Notes: generated by a model from the sequence alone, not told the origin. Numbered from the stretch's first letter, positions 22,566 to 34,096 are shown. The stretch is 64,000 nt of DNA from Torreya grandis (GCA_037957365.1 JARHVA010004904.1:697501-761500); one strand, 5' to 3'. A program made the numbers and translations.

Positions 22566-24102
22566 TTATTTTCTAGTGAAAGGAGGAAACTTCCCTATTG
22601 CAAGATAATTTTCCATGTCACCAAACCATTGTGTGTTAGCTAAAATAACAAACAATTGTTCATCTGAAAAGTTATCCTTGACTGGATCATGCTCCCCTAT
22701 ACTAGTCAATCTTGACAAGAAATCAGCCACCACATTAGATTTGCCTAGATTATCCACAATGGTAATATCAAATTCTTGTAGAAGTAATAACCATCTAATT
22801 ATTGTACCTCCAACCACTAGTTTGTTTATTAAATATTTAATTGTTGAGTGATCTATATGTATAAATATTTTATACCCTGTAATGTAATGTCTGAATTTAT
22901 TGATTGCATAAAACACAGCCAAAAATTCTTTTTCAATGGTAGTGTAATTTCTTTCAGTGGGAGTAAGATTTTTACTGAGATAGTAAATAGCATATATTCT
23001 TCCTTCTTCATCTTTCTATCCCAAAACTATACCAATTGAGGTATTTGAGGTATTAGTTTAGATGTGAAAAGGTTTCTCCCAATTAGGTCCTTACAATATT
23101 GGGGTAGTTACTAATTTCTTCAAAATCATGTTGACACTGTTCATCCCAAAGAAATTCATAGTCCTTGGTAAGCAATTTAAACATGGGCGCAGCAATTTTA
23201 CTAAAATCCTTGATAAAATGCCTATAGTATCCAGCATGTCCTAAGAATGATTTGATATCTATGGGAGTTTGAGGAATAGGCAAGTCCAAAATAATCTTGA
23301 TTTTGTTCTGGTCAACTTGAATTCCTCTTTTTGAAATAAGGTGCCCTAATATGATCCCTTCATGAATCATCAACAAACATTTCTCATGACTAAGAGACAA
23401 GTGATGCTATTCACATCTTGTTAATACTTTGTCCAAAAATTTTAAGGCATCATCAAATGTATCTCCATACATAGTAAAGACATCCATGTATACCTCGACA
23501 CAGTCATTTGTTAGGTCTGGAAAATTTGCTAATACAACTCTTTAAAAGGTTGTTGGAGCATTACATAGTTCAAATGGTAATACCCTATAAGCAAAGGTAC
23601 CCCATGGACAAGTAAATATAGTTTTGTCCTAATCCTCAGTAGTAACTCTGATTTAATTGTATCCACTAAATCCATCCAAGAAGGAAAAGTATTGTTTACT
23701 TGAAAGGTTATCTAAGACTTGATCTATGAATGGTAAGGAAAAATAATCTCTCAGGGTGGCTTTGTTCAGTTCCCTATAGTCAACAAAAATTCTCCATTTC
23801 CCATTCTTTTTAGGGACAATTACAAGAGGAGACACCCACTGACTATCTAAGATAGGGTAGATAAAACCTACTTGTAATAGTTTTTCAATTTCTTGTTTGA
23901 CTATATCCCTTAAGGCTGGGTTAATCCTTCTTTGAATTTGCCTAACTAGTCTAATGTTTTCAGTATAAATGTGATGGGTGCAGATACTTGGATGAATTCC
24001 CTTCATATCCCTATAGTCCCAAGCAAAAGCTTTAGTATGATCCTTCAGAACATCAAATAGTTTGGCTTCTTCATCATTCTTTAACCAGCTATTACTATTC
24101 AA
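22566..24102 (-). pseudogene. Reverse transcriptase and RNase H of element D
   Basis: Reverse transcriptase: GFIYPILDSQWVSPLVIVPK and FVDYRELNKATLRD (24102-23653), then WGTFAYRVLPFELCNAP. The catalytic box reads YMDVF (about 23480-23500) where YxDD is expected, so one catalytic Asp is gone. RNase H, of the usual gypsy kind: FRHYITGYKIFIHIDHST and a C-terminal NVVADFLSRL (22922-22700). Frames change between the two domains, so there is at least one frameshift. The FLGHAGYYRHFIKDFSK connection is at 23400-23083. Confidence 0.88.
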
Positions 24103-24446
24103 AACAATTCTTGGTTGAATCTCAACATGTTTGGTTCCAGGATATCATGAACTAATTTGTTGAAGAGGTTCCATTAAGGTGTTTAGTAAACATGCATGTG
24201 GTAACAACATATGATATGCAGCAACATCTCCAAAAGTTCCTTGAGACAGAATGTTGGACAAAGGACAATAGGAAGAGTTATGATACTTATCTTGTTGTAG
24301 ATCAAACTCTTTGTTACTGTTGTTTCCCAAAAATTCTTCATCATCTCCTAATATCTGTAAAGCTGATGCTACAGATCCTTCCTCTCCCCAAGAGAAATTG
24401 TGTTCCTCTGGAGTGAAGTTATCTTCACTTGCAAAAAATTGGTGTG

Positions 24447-24519
24447 ATTTCGAAACTAATTGTGAAGGTTCTAGAACTAACTGTGATGGTTCTGAAACTA
24501 ACTATAATGGTTCTAGAAC
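24447..24519 (-). repeat. Exact 21-bp dyad array in the protease-RT linker of D
   Basis: Units start at 24447, 24468, 24489 and 24510; two are perfect GTTCTAGAAC. On the coding strand they spell a 7-residue repeat (LVLEPSQ, LVSEPSQ). The same dyads form the LTR array of this element. Confidence 0.85.
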
Positions 24520-24724
24520 TAATCCTGACTGCTCAAATGATGATTGATATTCATTTAATGAAGGATTAACCATATCATCTATTTTCCATACATGATCCTA
24601 CAATATTATCATAGTCAAAGAAGATAGATTTTGCTCTTTAATATTAGGATTATCAACCCATAATTTCACTTGACTATCAATAAAAGGTCACACAGATAGA
24701 TATAATGAAATTTGCTTAGAATTT

Positions 24725-25060
24725 TTATCATTTTAAATAGTCACATCACCTGACTTGCAATCAATTAAGGTAGTAACTGTAGCTAACCATGGTCTCCCCA
24801 AAATAATGGGATAACCAAGTGTTTTACCTTTTGGCTGCAATATAAGGAAGTCAACTAGATATTCCCATGATTCCACCATTACTGCCACATCTTCAATAAA
24901 TCCTAGTTTTGCTACAGACTGATCTTCCATCTACAATATGATATTAGTAGGTTGGATGCCTATTAATGGTAATATTTTCAAAGTGTCCACTATAATTACA
25001 TTGATAGTTACACCCAAATCAACCAAAACATTATGTATCCTTATTCCCTATAGAAATAGA
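24725..25060 (-). pseudogene. Aspartic protease of element D
   Basis: The catalytic stretch reads VDLGVTINVI (about 25000-25035). ILGRPWLATVTTLIDCKSGD (about 24740-24800) matches the C-terminal end of gypsy proteases. A stop lies between the parts. Confidence 0.7.
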
Positions 25061-25916
25061 AATAACAGGGCTTCTAGGATCTCCATATTTGGGTAGTAGG
25101 AGTTTTCCTGCTAATAAATCATGTTTCCCATCTACCTGAATAGTCTTGGGGTTCTGCTTCTTTCTTCTAGGTTTTTAAAAAAATAATAGTTTGATTAACT
25201 TGTTTAACTTTGGAATATCCTTAATTACTTGTAAAAATGGTATTTCAATATTCAATCTTCTCAATTCCTACACTAATTTAGATTCCTTAAGTTGTATGGT
25301 TTCTTTGAGTCTTTCTGGAAATAGAATTTCAGCAGAATTGTTTTCTAGTTCCTTATATTTTTCTTTTTCATCTTCCTTAAGTGTAACTATGCTATGGGTT
25401 TTAGATTCTTCTATCATCTCAGTGATTATAATAGGTGGACTACTAACAATTTTGCTATATCTAGTTTGAATGTTCTTACAATCCATTGTATTTAAATCAA
25501 CTAATTTTTCTGGTTATGTTTCGTATATAGGAGTTGTTTGTTTGTTTCTTGGGTTTGCTACTAGTTTTGCTAGCATTTGTATTTGGACTATGTTTTCAGT
25601 CCATAGATTTTGTGCTAGAGGTCCCATTATGGCTTGTTGGTTCTGATTTGGATATGTTTTTCCTTGCACATAATTTTTAGGCTCCATCTAGGTTATGGCC
25701 AAGCATAAGGATTTCCTTGTCCAACCCAAGGTTGTTGATGTCCTTGAGTATACCAAGATTGACTTGCCCAATCTTGAGGATGCCATATGGGTTGAGGGGC
25801 CCAAGGTGGCTATCCCAAAGTTTATGGTACTATTTGAGGTGCCCATGGCATCATCCAAGGATTAGGAGCTAGTCTTGGCATAAACTATCCTTGGTTAGGT
25901 TGTCTTTGAACAAAAT
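25061..25916 (-). other. Gag-protease linker of element D
   Basis: The - strand translation is hydrophilic with Lys/Glu-rich stretches, for example 25486-25268, with shifts and stops. No domain recognised. Gly/Trp/His-rich text near 25700-25880 looks like a gag C-terminal tail. Confidence 0.4.
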
Positions 25917-27171
25917 TTAATTCTTCTGTAGTGGATGATGTATTGGTTTGTTTGAGATAATTTTTATGAGTGGAAGAATAGAACAAGCTTGAGTATCATG
26001 TTCTTTAGATTCACAGACAAGACATACTTCTATTTTATCTAAAGGACATTCCCTTATTGCATGCTTCTTCCTACATCTAGGACAATACATGGCTAATGGT
26101 TCAAGTTGGGCATTTGCTTTAGATTGCAATCCATCCATGGTGGAGGTTAATTGACTAATATGTTGGTTTCTTATGTTTTCTAGTTCTTCCATCAATTTGT
26201 TCATATATATATTCTAATTTTTAACCATTTTCCCTTTTCAAGGTCCACCCCTTGTTCTTGAATAGTTTCTACAAATTTCTATGATTTCGTCCATTCTTAA
26301 TTGAGCAATGTTTCCTCTACCAATTAAATCAAGGGTTTTCATAGATTCATCATCCAAACCTTTGAGAAAAATGGTTTTATTTAAATCTTCTTGAAGTACA
26401 AATCCACATATTTTACTCACAAAGAGGAATTTGTCCAAATAATCTTCCATATTTTCATCTTCTTCCTGTTTGATTTTGAAAAATTCTTCCTTTCAATTTC
26501 TTCCTCGATAATAATCTTAATATTTGTCTAGGAAGATAGTTTCCATTTGTTCCCAATTGGTAATAGAATTAGATGTTAATCCCAAAAAACCACCTCATTG
26601 CTGCATCCTTTAGAGTAGATGGAAACAACTTTAGTTTTTCATTATATATCTTGTAATCATAGGTCTGACATAGTACTTTAAATTCAAACAAAAATTGGTT
26701 AGAATCTTCAGATGACATTCCTCTAAATGTGGGCAAATGTGAAGGTGAAATGTTTTTCATAGTGGTTTCATCATCCTTGATCTGAATGGGATAGTTAAAT
26801 GTTCTCTCAGGTTCTCTTCTAGCTTCTCATGCCATCTCTCTAGTATTTTCTAGTCCCTTCGCCCAATCAATGTGGTATGTGGTCTATTTTGGGGATGGTG
26901 AAAAGTTAGGAGTAGGAGGTTGACTACTCAATTGAGAATCAAAACTTTCTCTCAATGGATCTTGAGAAATAATACTCCTCCCTAAGGTTCTACTTGGTTC
27001 TAGTGACTGATCTAAAAATTTCAAAAATGGCAATTTTGCTTCTTGTCTTGTAGGAGATAATGGTGCCTCCAATTCTTGTTTAATGTCCTTTCTTAAACTA
27101 GAGGATGATGGAATTTCTTGTTTAAATATTTTGGGAAGAAATCTACCCTTAGAATCTCGTGGTCTACTCAT
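25917..27171 (-). pseudogene. Gag of element D with two zinc knuckles
   Basis: It starts MSRPRDSKGRFLPKIFK at 27171. A capsid-like part follows with FLFEFKVLCQTYDYKIYNEK and STLKDAAMRWFFG (26760-26569), then YLDKFLFVSKICGF (26450-26238). Two Cys-His boxes, CPRCRKKHAIREC and CLVCESKEHDTQAC (about 25995-26090), bind nucleic acid in this family. Two frames are used, so there is a frameshift near 26500. Stops at about 26883 and 26568. Confidence 0.82.
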
Positions 27172-27249
27172 AAATTAGGGAATTTTTTTTAATTACTAAA
27201 TGAATGATTGTTGCTCTTGTTGACACCTAATTAGAAAATTCCAACTAGT

Positions 27250-27269
27250 GATCCCCAGCAATGGTGCCA
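27250..27269 (-). other. Primer-binding site of element D (tRNA-Asp type)
   Basis: The - strand reads TGGCACCATTGCTGGGGATC four bases inside the LTR. This is the tRNA-Asp-complementary sequence common in plant gypsy elements (TGGCGCCGTTGCCGGGGA) with mainly G-to-A/C-to-T changes. Confidence 0.8.
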
Positions 27270-27396
27270 AAAATGATGGGTGTCATCATCCCCTTCATTT
27301 AATCAACTTTTTGTTGATGTCAAATTTAACCAGGGTTGTGTCTAAAGCTATATGCAACAAGAGGAATCATAGCAATTTAGTAATTGAATGGAGGTA

Positions 27397-27398
<2 letters not shown>

Positions 27399-27464
<66 letters not shown>

Positions 27465-27480
27465 TGTGTGTGTGTGTGTA
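27399..27480. repeat. (GT)n microsatellite in right LTR of D
   Basis: About 82 bp of TG repeats with one A interruption, in the exact context where the left LTR has (AT)n. Confidence 0.97.
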
Positions 27481-27554
27481 TTTGTTTTTTGGGGGGATTT
27501 TAATGTCTTAAGTATTTCTTGGTTAAAACCTTATTGGAATCAAACTATGCAAAT

Positions 27555-27785
27555 CTATTGGAAATAAACACACTTTTCAGAAATGAAATAGATTACTAGA
27601 AATAAACACATGTTGTAGAAATGAAATTGATTGCTAGAAATAAACACATGTTGCAGAAATGAAATTGATTGTTGGAAACAAGCACACGTTGAAAAAATGA
27701 AATAGATTGCTATAAACAAACACACATTGCAAAAATGAAATTGATTGCTAGAAACAAACACACATTGAAAAAATGAAATAGATTG
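27555..27785. repeat. 38-bp minisatellite, right LTR of D
   Basis: About six units with the GAAATAAACACACGTTG pattern, matching 16751-16980, so the array pre-dates the insertion of D. Confidence 0.9.
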
Positions 27786-28403
27786 CTAGAAAATAATTGT
27801 AAAGAAATGAGAATTTAATCTAAAATGCCTGGAGGAACAAATTTATAACAAATCTTAACTGTAAGGAGTTGGAAGCATTTATAAATTTAACAGAATTACC
27901 TATTTACTTTTGCGAATAGGAATATAAATATCGACAAAAATGAAGATCTTGGTTCTTTGGAGGAGTGGGCCCTTACTCCACCTAGAAATAAGATTAAACA
28001 ATTTAATTTGCTTTCAAAACAAAAATGACAATTTCATTGATAAAATGTTCTGTATTATAAAATGTAATAATCTATCCTTATCTCTCTATTATTCAATAAT
28101 TTTCTACACACTTTTCTAAGTTCCTAGGTCTATATATATATATTCTTTTACTTGTGGTGCATTGATTGCTATAACTGCTTCATAGATATGATGGAACTAA
28201 ATCGTACCCATAATAGATGTTGAATCAAGATGTGGTTGGATGTCCAACTATGTGATACATGTCTTGATTCTGCAAGTTCAAGAAATCAAGAAGCTATTCC
28301 TAATTTAATGGGATCATTGATCTGACAGATCACTAACCATTTGGAATATATCCTCATCAGTTCCATATCTAGCCGTAAAAGTTTTAGAGCTTATCTATAA
28401 GAG

Positions 28404-29340
28404 TGTTAGGTTGTGGAGCTAAAAGCTTTACCAAGATGTAAATAAGAGGAGTTACGAAGGTTGCGGAGGTTGCAGAGAGTTGCAGAATGAGTTGCAGGAA
28501 AACTAACATTGGTCTGACCAACCGACGTCAGTTAGATAGCAGTGAGGAAGCAACCAATGTCGGTTACCAGTCGACCGACATCGGTCAGGGAGGAGCCAAT
28601 GTTGGTAGCCTGTGCGTGAACATGCAGTTTGCATGTTGATTCTGGAGAGTCTATTTTTGGACTGTTAGTTTGCATGTTAAAGGCTAATTATAGTCTTGAG
28701 TTACATGTCTAATTATTTTAATTAAAATAGTCTATATTGTAAGCATGAGATCTATATAATAGACTCATGGGTTGTATTGTAAATAAGTGCTAGAGAGTAA
28801 GAGAGCAAAATAAGCTCCTTCAGAGAGAGGAGAGCAATGGTGTGTTCCTCCTAGTGCCACAGTACCAAGTGTGGGTGCTGGTTTGGAGAATCAGAAAGGT
28901 TCTTCGTATATGTATGATCTTGGTCAGCAGGTGTACATGGCTTCTTTTGGAGATCTACAATGGTGAGTAAGGTCTAGTGATTTGCAGGTAGCAACAGAGT
29001 AGGAGATCTACTTGGAGTACAGTTGTGTACTTGGTGTACTGGCAGTGTTGTTTCTGACTCATGGAGCTGAACATCAATTTTGTATGGAGTTGATTGTTGG
29101 GATCGTGAGAGAGAGGGAAGAAGGTCTTGAGGTGTGGTGAGCCTTTGAGGTGGAAGAAGAAGTGGCATCTTTTTATTGTATTTTCTTCTGAGTGATTATT
29201 AATACAATTGTGTATTGTCTCTCATATACTTGTGTTGTTTCATATTTCTAGCTACTTATCATTCTGGTTAAATTCCATGTTTAGTTGCTAATACAAGAAG
29301 TAATCATATGTGCTCTAATTGGTGGAGCAAGATCCTGATA
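28404..29340 (+). repeat. 5' LTR of Copia F
   Basis: Direct repeat of 31400-32342. It carries five GACGTC-type palindromes starting at 28502, 28521, 28553, 28574 and 28595 (spacings 19, 32, 21, 21). Confidence 0.93.
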
Positions 29341-29451
29341 GTTGGTATCAGAGCTTTTGGTTGGGTTACTAACAGGTGGTTTTAGATCTGGTTAGTGTTT
29401 GTTGATTATAGGTCACTCATAGGGGTTTCAGATTGAGTGGGAGTATAGCAA

Positions 29452-30115
29452 TGGCAGAAGAAAGTAAGCTATAAATGGAGAAACTAAATAGCACGAATGG
29501 TCTGATTGATGGAAAGAAAGAGCAAGTAAATGGAGATTGTTGGTCGGTAGAAGATCAGCGTGTAGAAGCAGATGTTACAGGTGATGTTGCATAGGTTACT
29601 CTAGATAAAGTAGAATCTTTATTTATAGATTCTTTTGCCTCTTTCCATGCAGCCTGAAATAGAGCATCTTTTCATGGGTATGTCTTTGGAGACTTTGGAG
29701 AGATTTATTTAGGGGTTGGTGAGCCTTGTCAGATTATTGATGAAGGGGAAGTGAAGCTGAAATTACAGACAGATAACACACAGGTGTTGAAGGAGGTCAT
29801 GCAGGTACCAGTCTTGGAGATGAGTCTAATTTCTTTAGGAAAGTTGGGTGATGAGAGATGCATAGTAACTCTCACAATGGATGCACTTGAATTAGATGGT
29901 GGTAAGAAAGTAGGTATCTTCTATCTATCTACTTATATTACTGATTCACCTTCTGTTGCAGAGATGTGGCTTTGTAGGCTTGGTCACATATATAGGAGGG
30001 GAATGCGTGTTCTTAAGTGGAAGACAGATGTTTTTGACAAGCTTAAGAACTAGAAAGCCTTGGTGTTCATGGAGGAGATGGCAGACAGAGATTAGTTGAG
30101 GGGACTGAATTATTC
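29452..30115 (+). pseudogene. Copia F gag start, protease and integrase zinc remnant
   Basis: ATG at 29452 begins MAEESKL, like the gag start of Copia I, but the gag core and zinc knuckle are missing. The protease site reads DSFASFHA (about 29619-29642) instead of DSGA, so it is inactive. The open stretch 29751-30053 matches the region after protease in Copia I (EVMQVPVLEMSLISLGKLGD, then LCRLGHIYRRGM). It ends shortly after; the integrase core is absent. Confidence 0.8.
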
Positions 30116-30201
30116 TAAGCAAGTCTGTGATGATTTAAACAGGGTTTTGATCCAAAAGGAGCTCACAGGTAAAAAGTCATCACTCACAAGCAAACACAGG
30201 T

Positions 30202-30306
30202 ACCAGCATTGGTCACACAGGAACCAATGTCAGCAGCAAGTACATCAACATCGGTCAGAGAACTGACATCGGCAGACAGAGTCAGTCATAGGAAATTGAC
30301 ATCAGT
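30202..30306 (+). repeat. GACATC/GACGTC-type palindromes inside Copia F
   Basis: Units start near 30202, 30223, 30244, 30262 and 30295. This is the linker before reverse transcriptase, the same place as the array inside Copia I. Confidence 0.65.
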
Positions 30307-30379
30307 TAGGTGTAGATTGGGAGATGGCTGAGATCGATCACTAGAACAGATGGTGGGCAGACATCAAGCTGTCAACAAG

Positions 30380-31310
30380 TCTCAAATGCCCATATGGAGG
30401 TCAGAAAGGGTAAGTGAACCTCATATTCATTGTTCACCTTCTTTATATTTCTTATTGATGGTCAAAAACTAGGAAGATGTGAAGAGACAATGTAGATAGA
30501 ATCCAAAAACAGTGGGAGCTTGGCATGGATGAGGAGTGTGAGTCCTTGGAGAAGAACCAAATAGGGGTTTGTTGGTGGATTTGTTAGCTAGAAGAAAGCA
30601 CTGAGAGATGGATGGATTCCCAAGTTAAAGAAGAGAGTGGATGGATATGTGAGATGGAAGGCCAAGGTATCTGGTCTTGAGGAAGCTGTAGGATAGTGGT
30701 ACAAGTTTTGATAGGTGGATGACAAAGCAGGCCTTTAGTCAATGTCAGTGTAACTATTGTGTTTGGCTTTACCAGGTGGATGATGAGTTGTGACATTATC
30801 TAGTTACTATATGTGGGTGATTTTCTAACAGGTTTGTACATACAGGGTTTTGCTGAGCTAAAGGTAAGGTTAGTTCAGAGGTATGTTAGGAAGAATTTGG
30901 AGCAGTGAAATTCTTTGGCATAAGAAACATGGAGATTTTGTCTCCAGTGGGAGCTGATGTGAAGAAGGTGTTGGCAGGGTTTAAGAAGTAGGATGCAAAA
31001 TTGGTAAGCACACCAAGGGCTGGATAGTTCAAGATAAGCTTAGAACAGGGTTTGAAATCACATGAGGTCGAGTGTAGACCTGAGTTTTCCCAAGCAGTGG
31101 GAATTGTCATAAAGTATGGAGCCAATTCGGGAAAGGAGTACTGAAGGGAAGTTCAGTGTATTCTCAGGTATTTGAGAGGGACTAGCAGCAGGGATTCATG
31201 TTATGCAGGGTCAAGGTCTTCACTACATGGAGTTGTAGGTTCAGATGTGGTAGGTTACTTGGATGACAGGTGTAGCATCACAGGTTGTGTGGTGGTTGGT
31301 CTTTAGGATT
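30380..31310 (+). pseudogene. Copia F reverse transcriptase/RNase H remnant
   Basis: Starting with RSERVSEPHIHCSPSLYFLL (about 30395-30455), matching the pre-RT linker of Copia I, the + strand carries scattered pieces of the RT C-terminal part and RNase H with many frame changes. The YVDD box is not intact (about 30800). Confidence 0.65.
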
Positions 31311-31399
31311 GATCTTAAAGAGGGATACAAGCCAGGGAATAATTTAGATGATGTACAGGTATAGGTACAAGTGTAGTTGTTTATCTCCAAGTGGGAGAT

Positions 31400-32342
31400 T
31401 TTTAGGTTGTGGAGCTAAAAGCTTTACCAGGATGCAAACAAGAGGAGTTACGAAGGTTTCAGAGGTTGCAGAGAGTTGCAGAATGAGTTACAGGGAAACT
31501 GACGTTGGTCTGATCAACTGACGTTGGTCAGATAGTAGTGAGGAAGTAACTGACGTCGGTTACTAGTCAGCTGACATCGATCAGGGAGGAGCCGACGTCC
31601 GTAGCATGTGCGTGAACATGCAGTTTACATGTTGATTCCAAAGAGTCTATTTTTGGACTATTAGTTTGCATGTTAAAGGCTAATTATAGTCTTGAGTTGC
31701 GTGTCTAATTATTGTAATTAAGATAGTCTAATTATTGTAAGCATGAGATCTATATAATAGACTCCTGGGTTGTATTGTAAATAAGTGCTAGAGAGTAAGA
31801 GAGCAAAATAAGCTCCTTCAAAGAGAGGAGAGAAATGGTGTGTTCCTCCTAGTGCCATAGTACCAAATGTGGGTGCTGGTTTGGAGAATCAGAAGGGTTC
31901 TTCGTATATGTATGATCTTGGTCAGCAGGTGTGCATGGCTTCTTTTAGAGATCTACAATGGTGAGTAAGGTCTAGTGATTTATAGGTAGCAACAGAGAGT
32001 AGGATATCTACTTGGAGTATGGTTGTGTACTTGGTGTATTGGCAGCGTTGTTTCTGACTGGTGGAGGTGAACATCAATTCTATATTGGAGTTGATTGTTG
32101 GGACCGTGAGAGAGAGGGAAGAAGGTCTTGAGGTTTGGTGAGCCTTTGAGGTGGAAGAAGAAGTGGCATCTTCTTTATTGTATTTTATTCTGAGTGATTA
32201 TTAATACAATTGTGTATTGTCTCTCATATACTTGTGTTGTTTCATATTTCTAGCTACTTATCATCCTGGTTAAATTCTGTGTTTAGTTGCTAATATAAGA
32301 AGTAATCATATGTGCTCTAATTGGTGGAGCAAGATCTTGACA
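31400..32342 (+). repeat. 3' LTR of Copia F
   Basis: Palindromes start at 31498 (spanning the equivalent site), 31517, 31549, 31570 and 31591, the same 19, 32, 21, 21 spacing as the left LTR. Confidence 0.93.
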
Positions 32343-32399
32343 AAGAGTACCAGAGCTAAATATAGATTTGTGGATCTAAGTTCAAAAATGCGATGACTT

Positions 32400-32520
32400 G
32401 AAATAGTATGGCGGAGTTCCAAAACAAATTGTGATAGTTTGAGAATAGATTTTGCAAGTTTCGAGACTAACTGTGATGATTCTAGAATAAATTCTATAGG
32501 TTTTAGAACTAATCTGAATT
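32400..32520. repeat. GTTCTAGAAC dyad array, right LTR of D
   Basis: Counterpart of 17660-17754, with variants such as GTTCCAAAAC, ATTCTAGAAT and GTTTTAGAAC at about 21-bp spacing. Confidence 0.6.
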
Positions 32521-32796
32521 GAGTCCAATGCTTCTAAAACATGAAATCCACTTCATATTTATTCTTTAGCCTGATGATGACCTATTTTATTACAAAACTA
32601 GAATTTTCCAACACACTTGTTAGGAATTACAAGTCTTTTAAAATGTTAAAATCATAATCAATAAAAGATGGATAATCACATCCTAACTCATCTCAGATCA
32701 AAATAAAAGTTACAAAATGTAATCAAACTTAATAGAAAGAGAGAGTAAGATGAGGTCATTTATTATATAGTTATTATGCATATCCTAGCCTCATCA

Positions 32797-34096
32797 TCTC
32801 TCTCCTAGATGACAAGGGATAATAAAGCTATAGCCTGATCCCTCTTACTTGTAGCTATAACCACCTGACCCTATGCTATTACTACTTGACCTTATAAAGC
32901 TACCACATGATTTTGTGTTATGGAGAGTATCATTCCTACCTATGCACTTGGGGTAGCCCCATGTACCTGTAACTACTAACCTCTACTAGGTGGATCAACA
33001 TCCATAGGTTATCTACCACTATCATCACCACCAAAATCTACTACTCTATACAATGCCTAGTACTATGTAGGGTAACCATCTACAAATCCTACATTATCAA
33101 TCTCATCCCTAGATAACAACTCTTCATGATCAAGTAATGTGTGGACTAGATGTGGCTTAGGTAGTAGGATCTTTGCATCTTCCCACTTATATCTAGGAAA
33201 TAGACCCCAAATCCCCTATACCAAGACAAATTGTCTCCACACCCTATCAAATGGGATGAGATCTACCTCCTCATCCTACCTACTAAGGATCTAATTGTAA
33301 CTCTATAAATATAATATGTGTTTCCTGTATCTAAGCCACTCTAAAAGCCTAATGTATGACCTTTAGATCATATCACCAATAACTAATGCCTCTAGTGCAC
33401 CTCTAAACCAATCAATGTCATGCACCCCTCCACCTATTCTTGATAGATCAAAATCAACTCTCCACCTCATGAATCCAAATATTGGGTCCATCTAGGCATA
33501 ACCCTCTCATGATATCCCCATCAACCATATAACCTAGATGTGCTCATATGCCCAATAGTATAGCACAAACTCGATGTTGATGATATATCTCCTATGAGCT
33601 TTAAAGCCCAAAAACTCCCTATATATCTGCATAAGAAGCATAGACACCCATATAAATACTATGCATCATATCAACATCTCAACTAGAACCCCCAATATTA
33701 GATAAGGAAACTTCCCGCTATACAAATCTAGAATAACAAAGCATAATATTATGATCATCATCATCATCATCATCATCATTAGTAGTCTCCTATCATCCCT
33801 CACCCTCTAGTATAATGGAGTCTAGCTAAATTATCTAGTGTGCCACCTAAAAAATTCATAGTCATCACCATACAACATCTCCATCAACTCATCTCTCTCC
33901 CCCCACTAAATGTGATAAATTAGCTCGACTAAAATACATAGCTGAGTAATCTTATGCACATTCTCTAGTAAAATATTCATCTCACCAGTCAGTAGAAGGA
34001 AGGTATTCTTAACTAGATGCCATATTTTTATGAGGGCCATGATCATCACCACATCCCATAGCATGTGATGATATTTCAATATCATTCTAAGATTGA
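32797..34096 (-). pseudogene. Antisense plant mobile domain (PMD) gene of element B, central piece
   Basis: The - strand translation reads MALIKIWHLVKNTFLLLTGE followed by MNILLENVHKITQL (about 34040-33935). This is the GEMTITLEDV-type signature of plant PMD proteins such as MAIN. Further on come YYWAYEHI (about 33537-33560), FMRWRVDFDLSRIG (about 33430-33475) and PFDRVWRQFVLVQGIWG (about 33215-33262), the last matching the RVxRQFG box near the PMD end. Stops and small shifts break it. The gene lies antisense to element B between integrase and 3' LTR. Antisense extra ORFs in this place are known for Tat-lineage elements, and PMD-like domains are known in gypsy elements. Confidence 0.75.

Larger units (their letters stand above)
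28404..32342 (+). mobile_element. Internally deleted Ty1/copia element (element F)
   Basis: LTRs at 28404-29340 (937 bp) and 31400-32342 (943 bp), with target duplication AAGAG at 28399-28403 and 32343-32347. The primer site TGGTATCAGAGC is at 29343-29354 and the polypurine tract CAAGTGGGAGAT at 31388-31399. The interior is only about 2.06 kb. The LTR start GTTAGGTTGTGGAGCTAAA matches the - strand start of Copia I, so F is a sister subfamily in the opposite orientation. The right LTR's first bases are TTTT instead of TGTT. Confidence 0.93.
16478..32796 (-). mobile_element. Ty3/gypsy element with extra 3' ORF (element D)
   Basis: LTRs at 16478-18041 (1564 bp) and 27274-32796 (the latter split by Copia F) start TGATGGGTG and end CCTCATCA. 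The primer site is next to the right LTR, so the element reads on the - strand: gag, protease, reverse transcriptase, RNase H, integrase, then an extra ORF of about 860 codons. Flanking 5-mers (AGTCT before, TCTCT after) are not a clean target duplication, which fits an old insertion. The PMD frame resumes on the other side. The tRNA-Asp primer site and an ORF after integrase suggest the Athila/Tat branch; assignment is tentative. Confidence 0.85.
27274..32796 (-). repeat. 5' LTR of element D, split by Copia F
   Basis: LTR sequence runs 27274-28403 and resumes at 32343-32796. The left LTR shows the uninterrupted site (17580-17600, ...TCTATAAGAGTACCA...), which confirms the insertion point. 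Confidence 0.92.

Noticed and set aside
27248..27511. Val/Cys repeat protein
   Set aside because: Translation of the (GT)n microsatellite.
33755..33780. ATC trinucleotide run as a regulatory repeat
   Set aside because: Short simple repeat in a decayed coding stretch; nothing further supports a role.
32797..34096. PMD sequence as an ordinary host gene
   Set aside because: Not excluded, but it lies between B's integrase and LTR in an interval continuous with both, and antisense extra ORFs in that position are known in this lineage.
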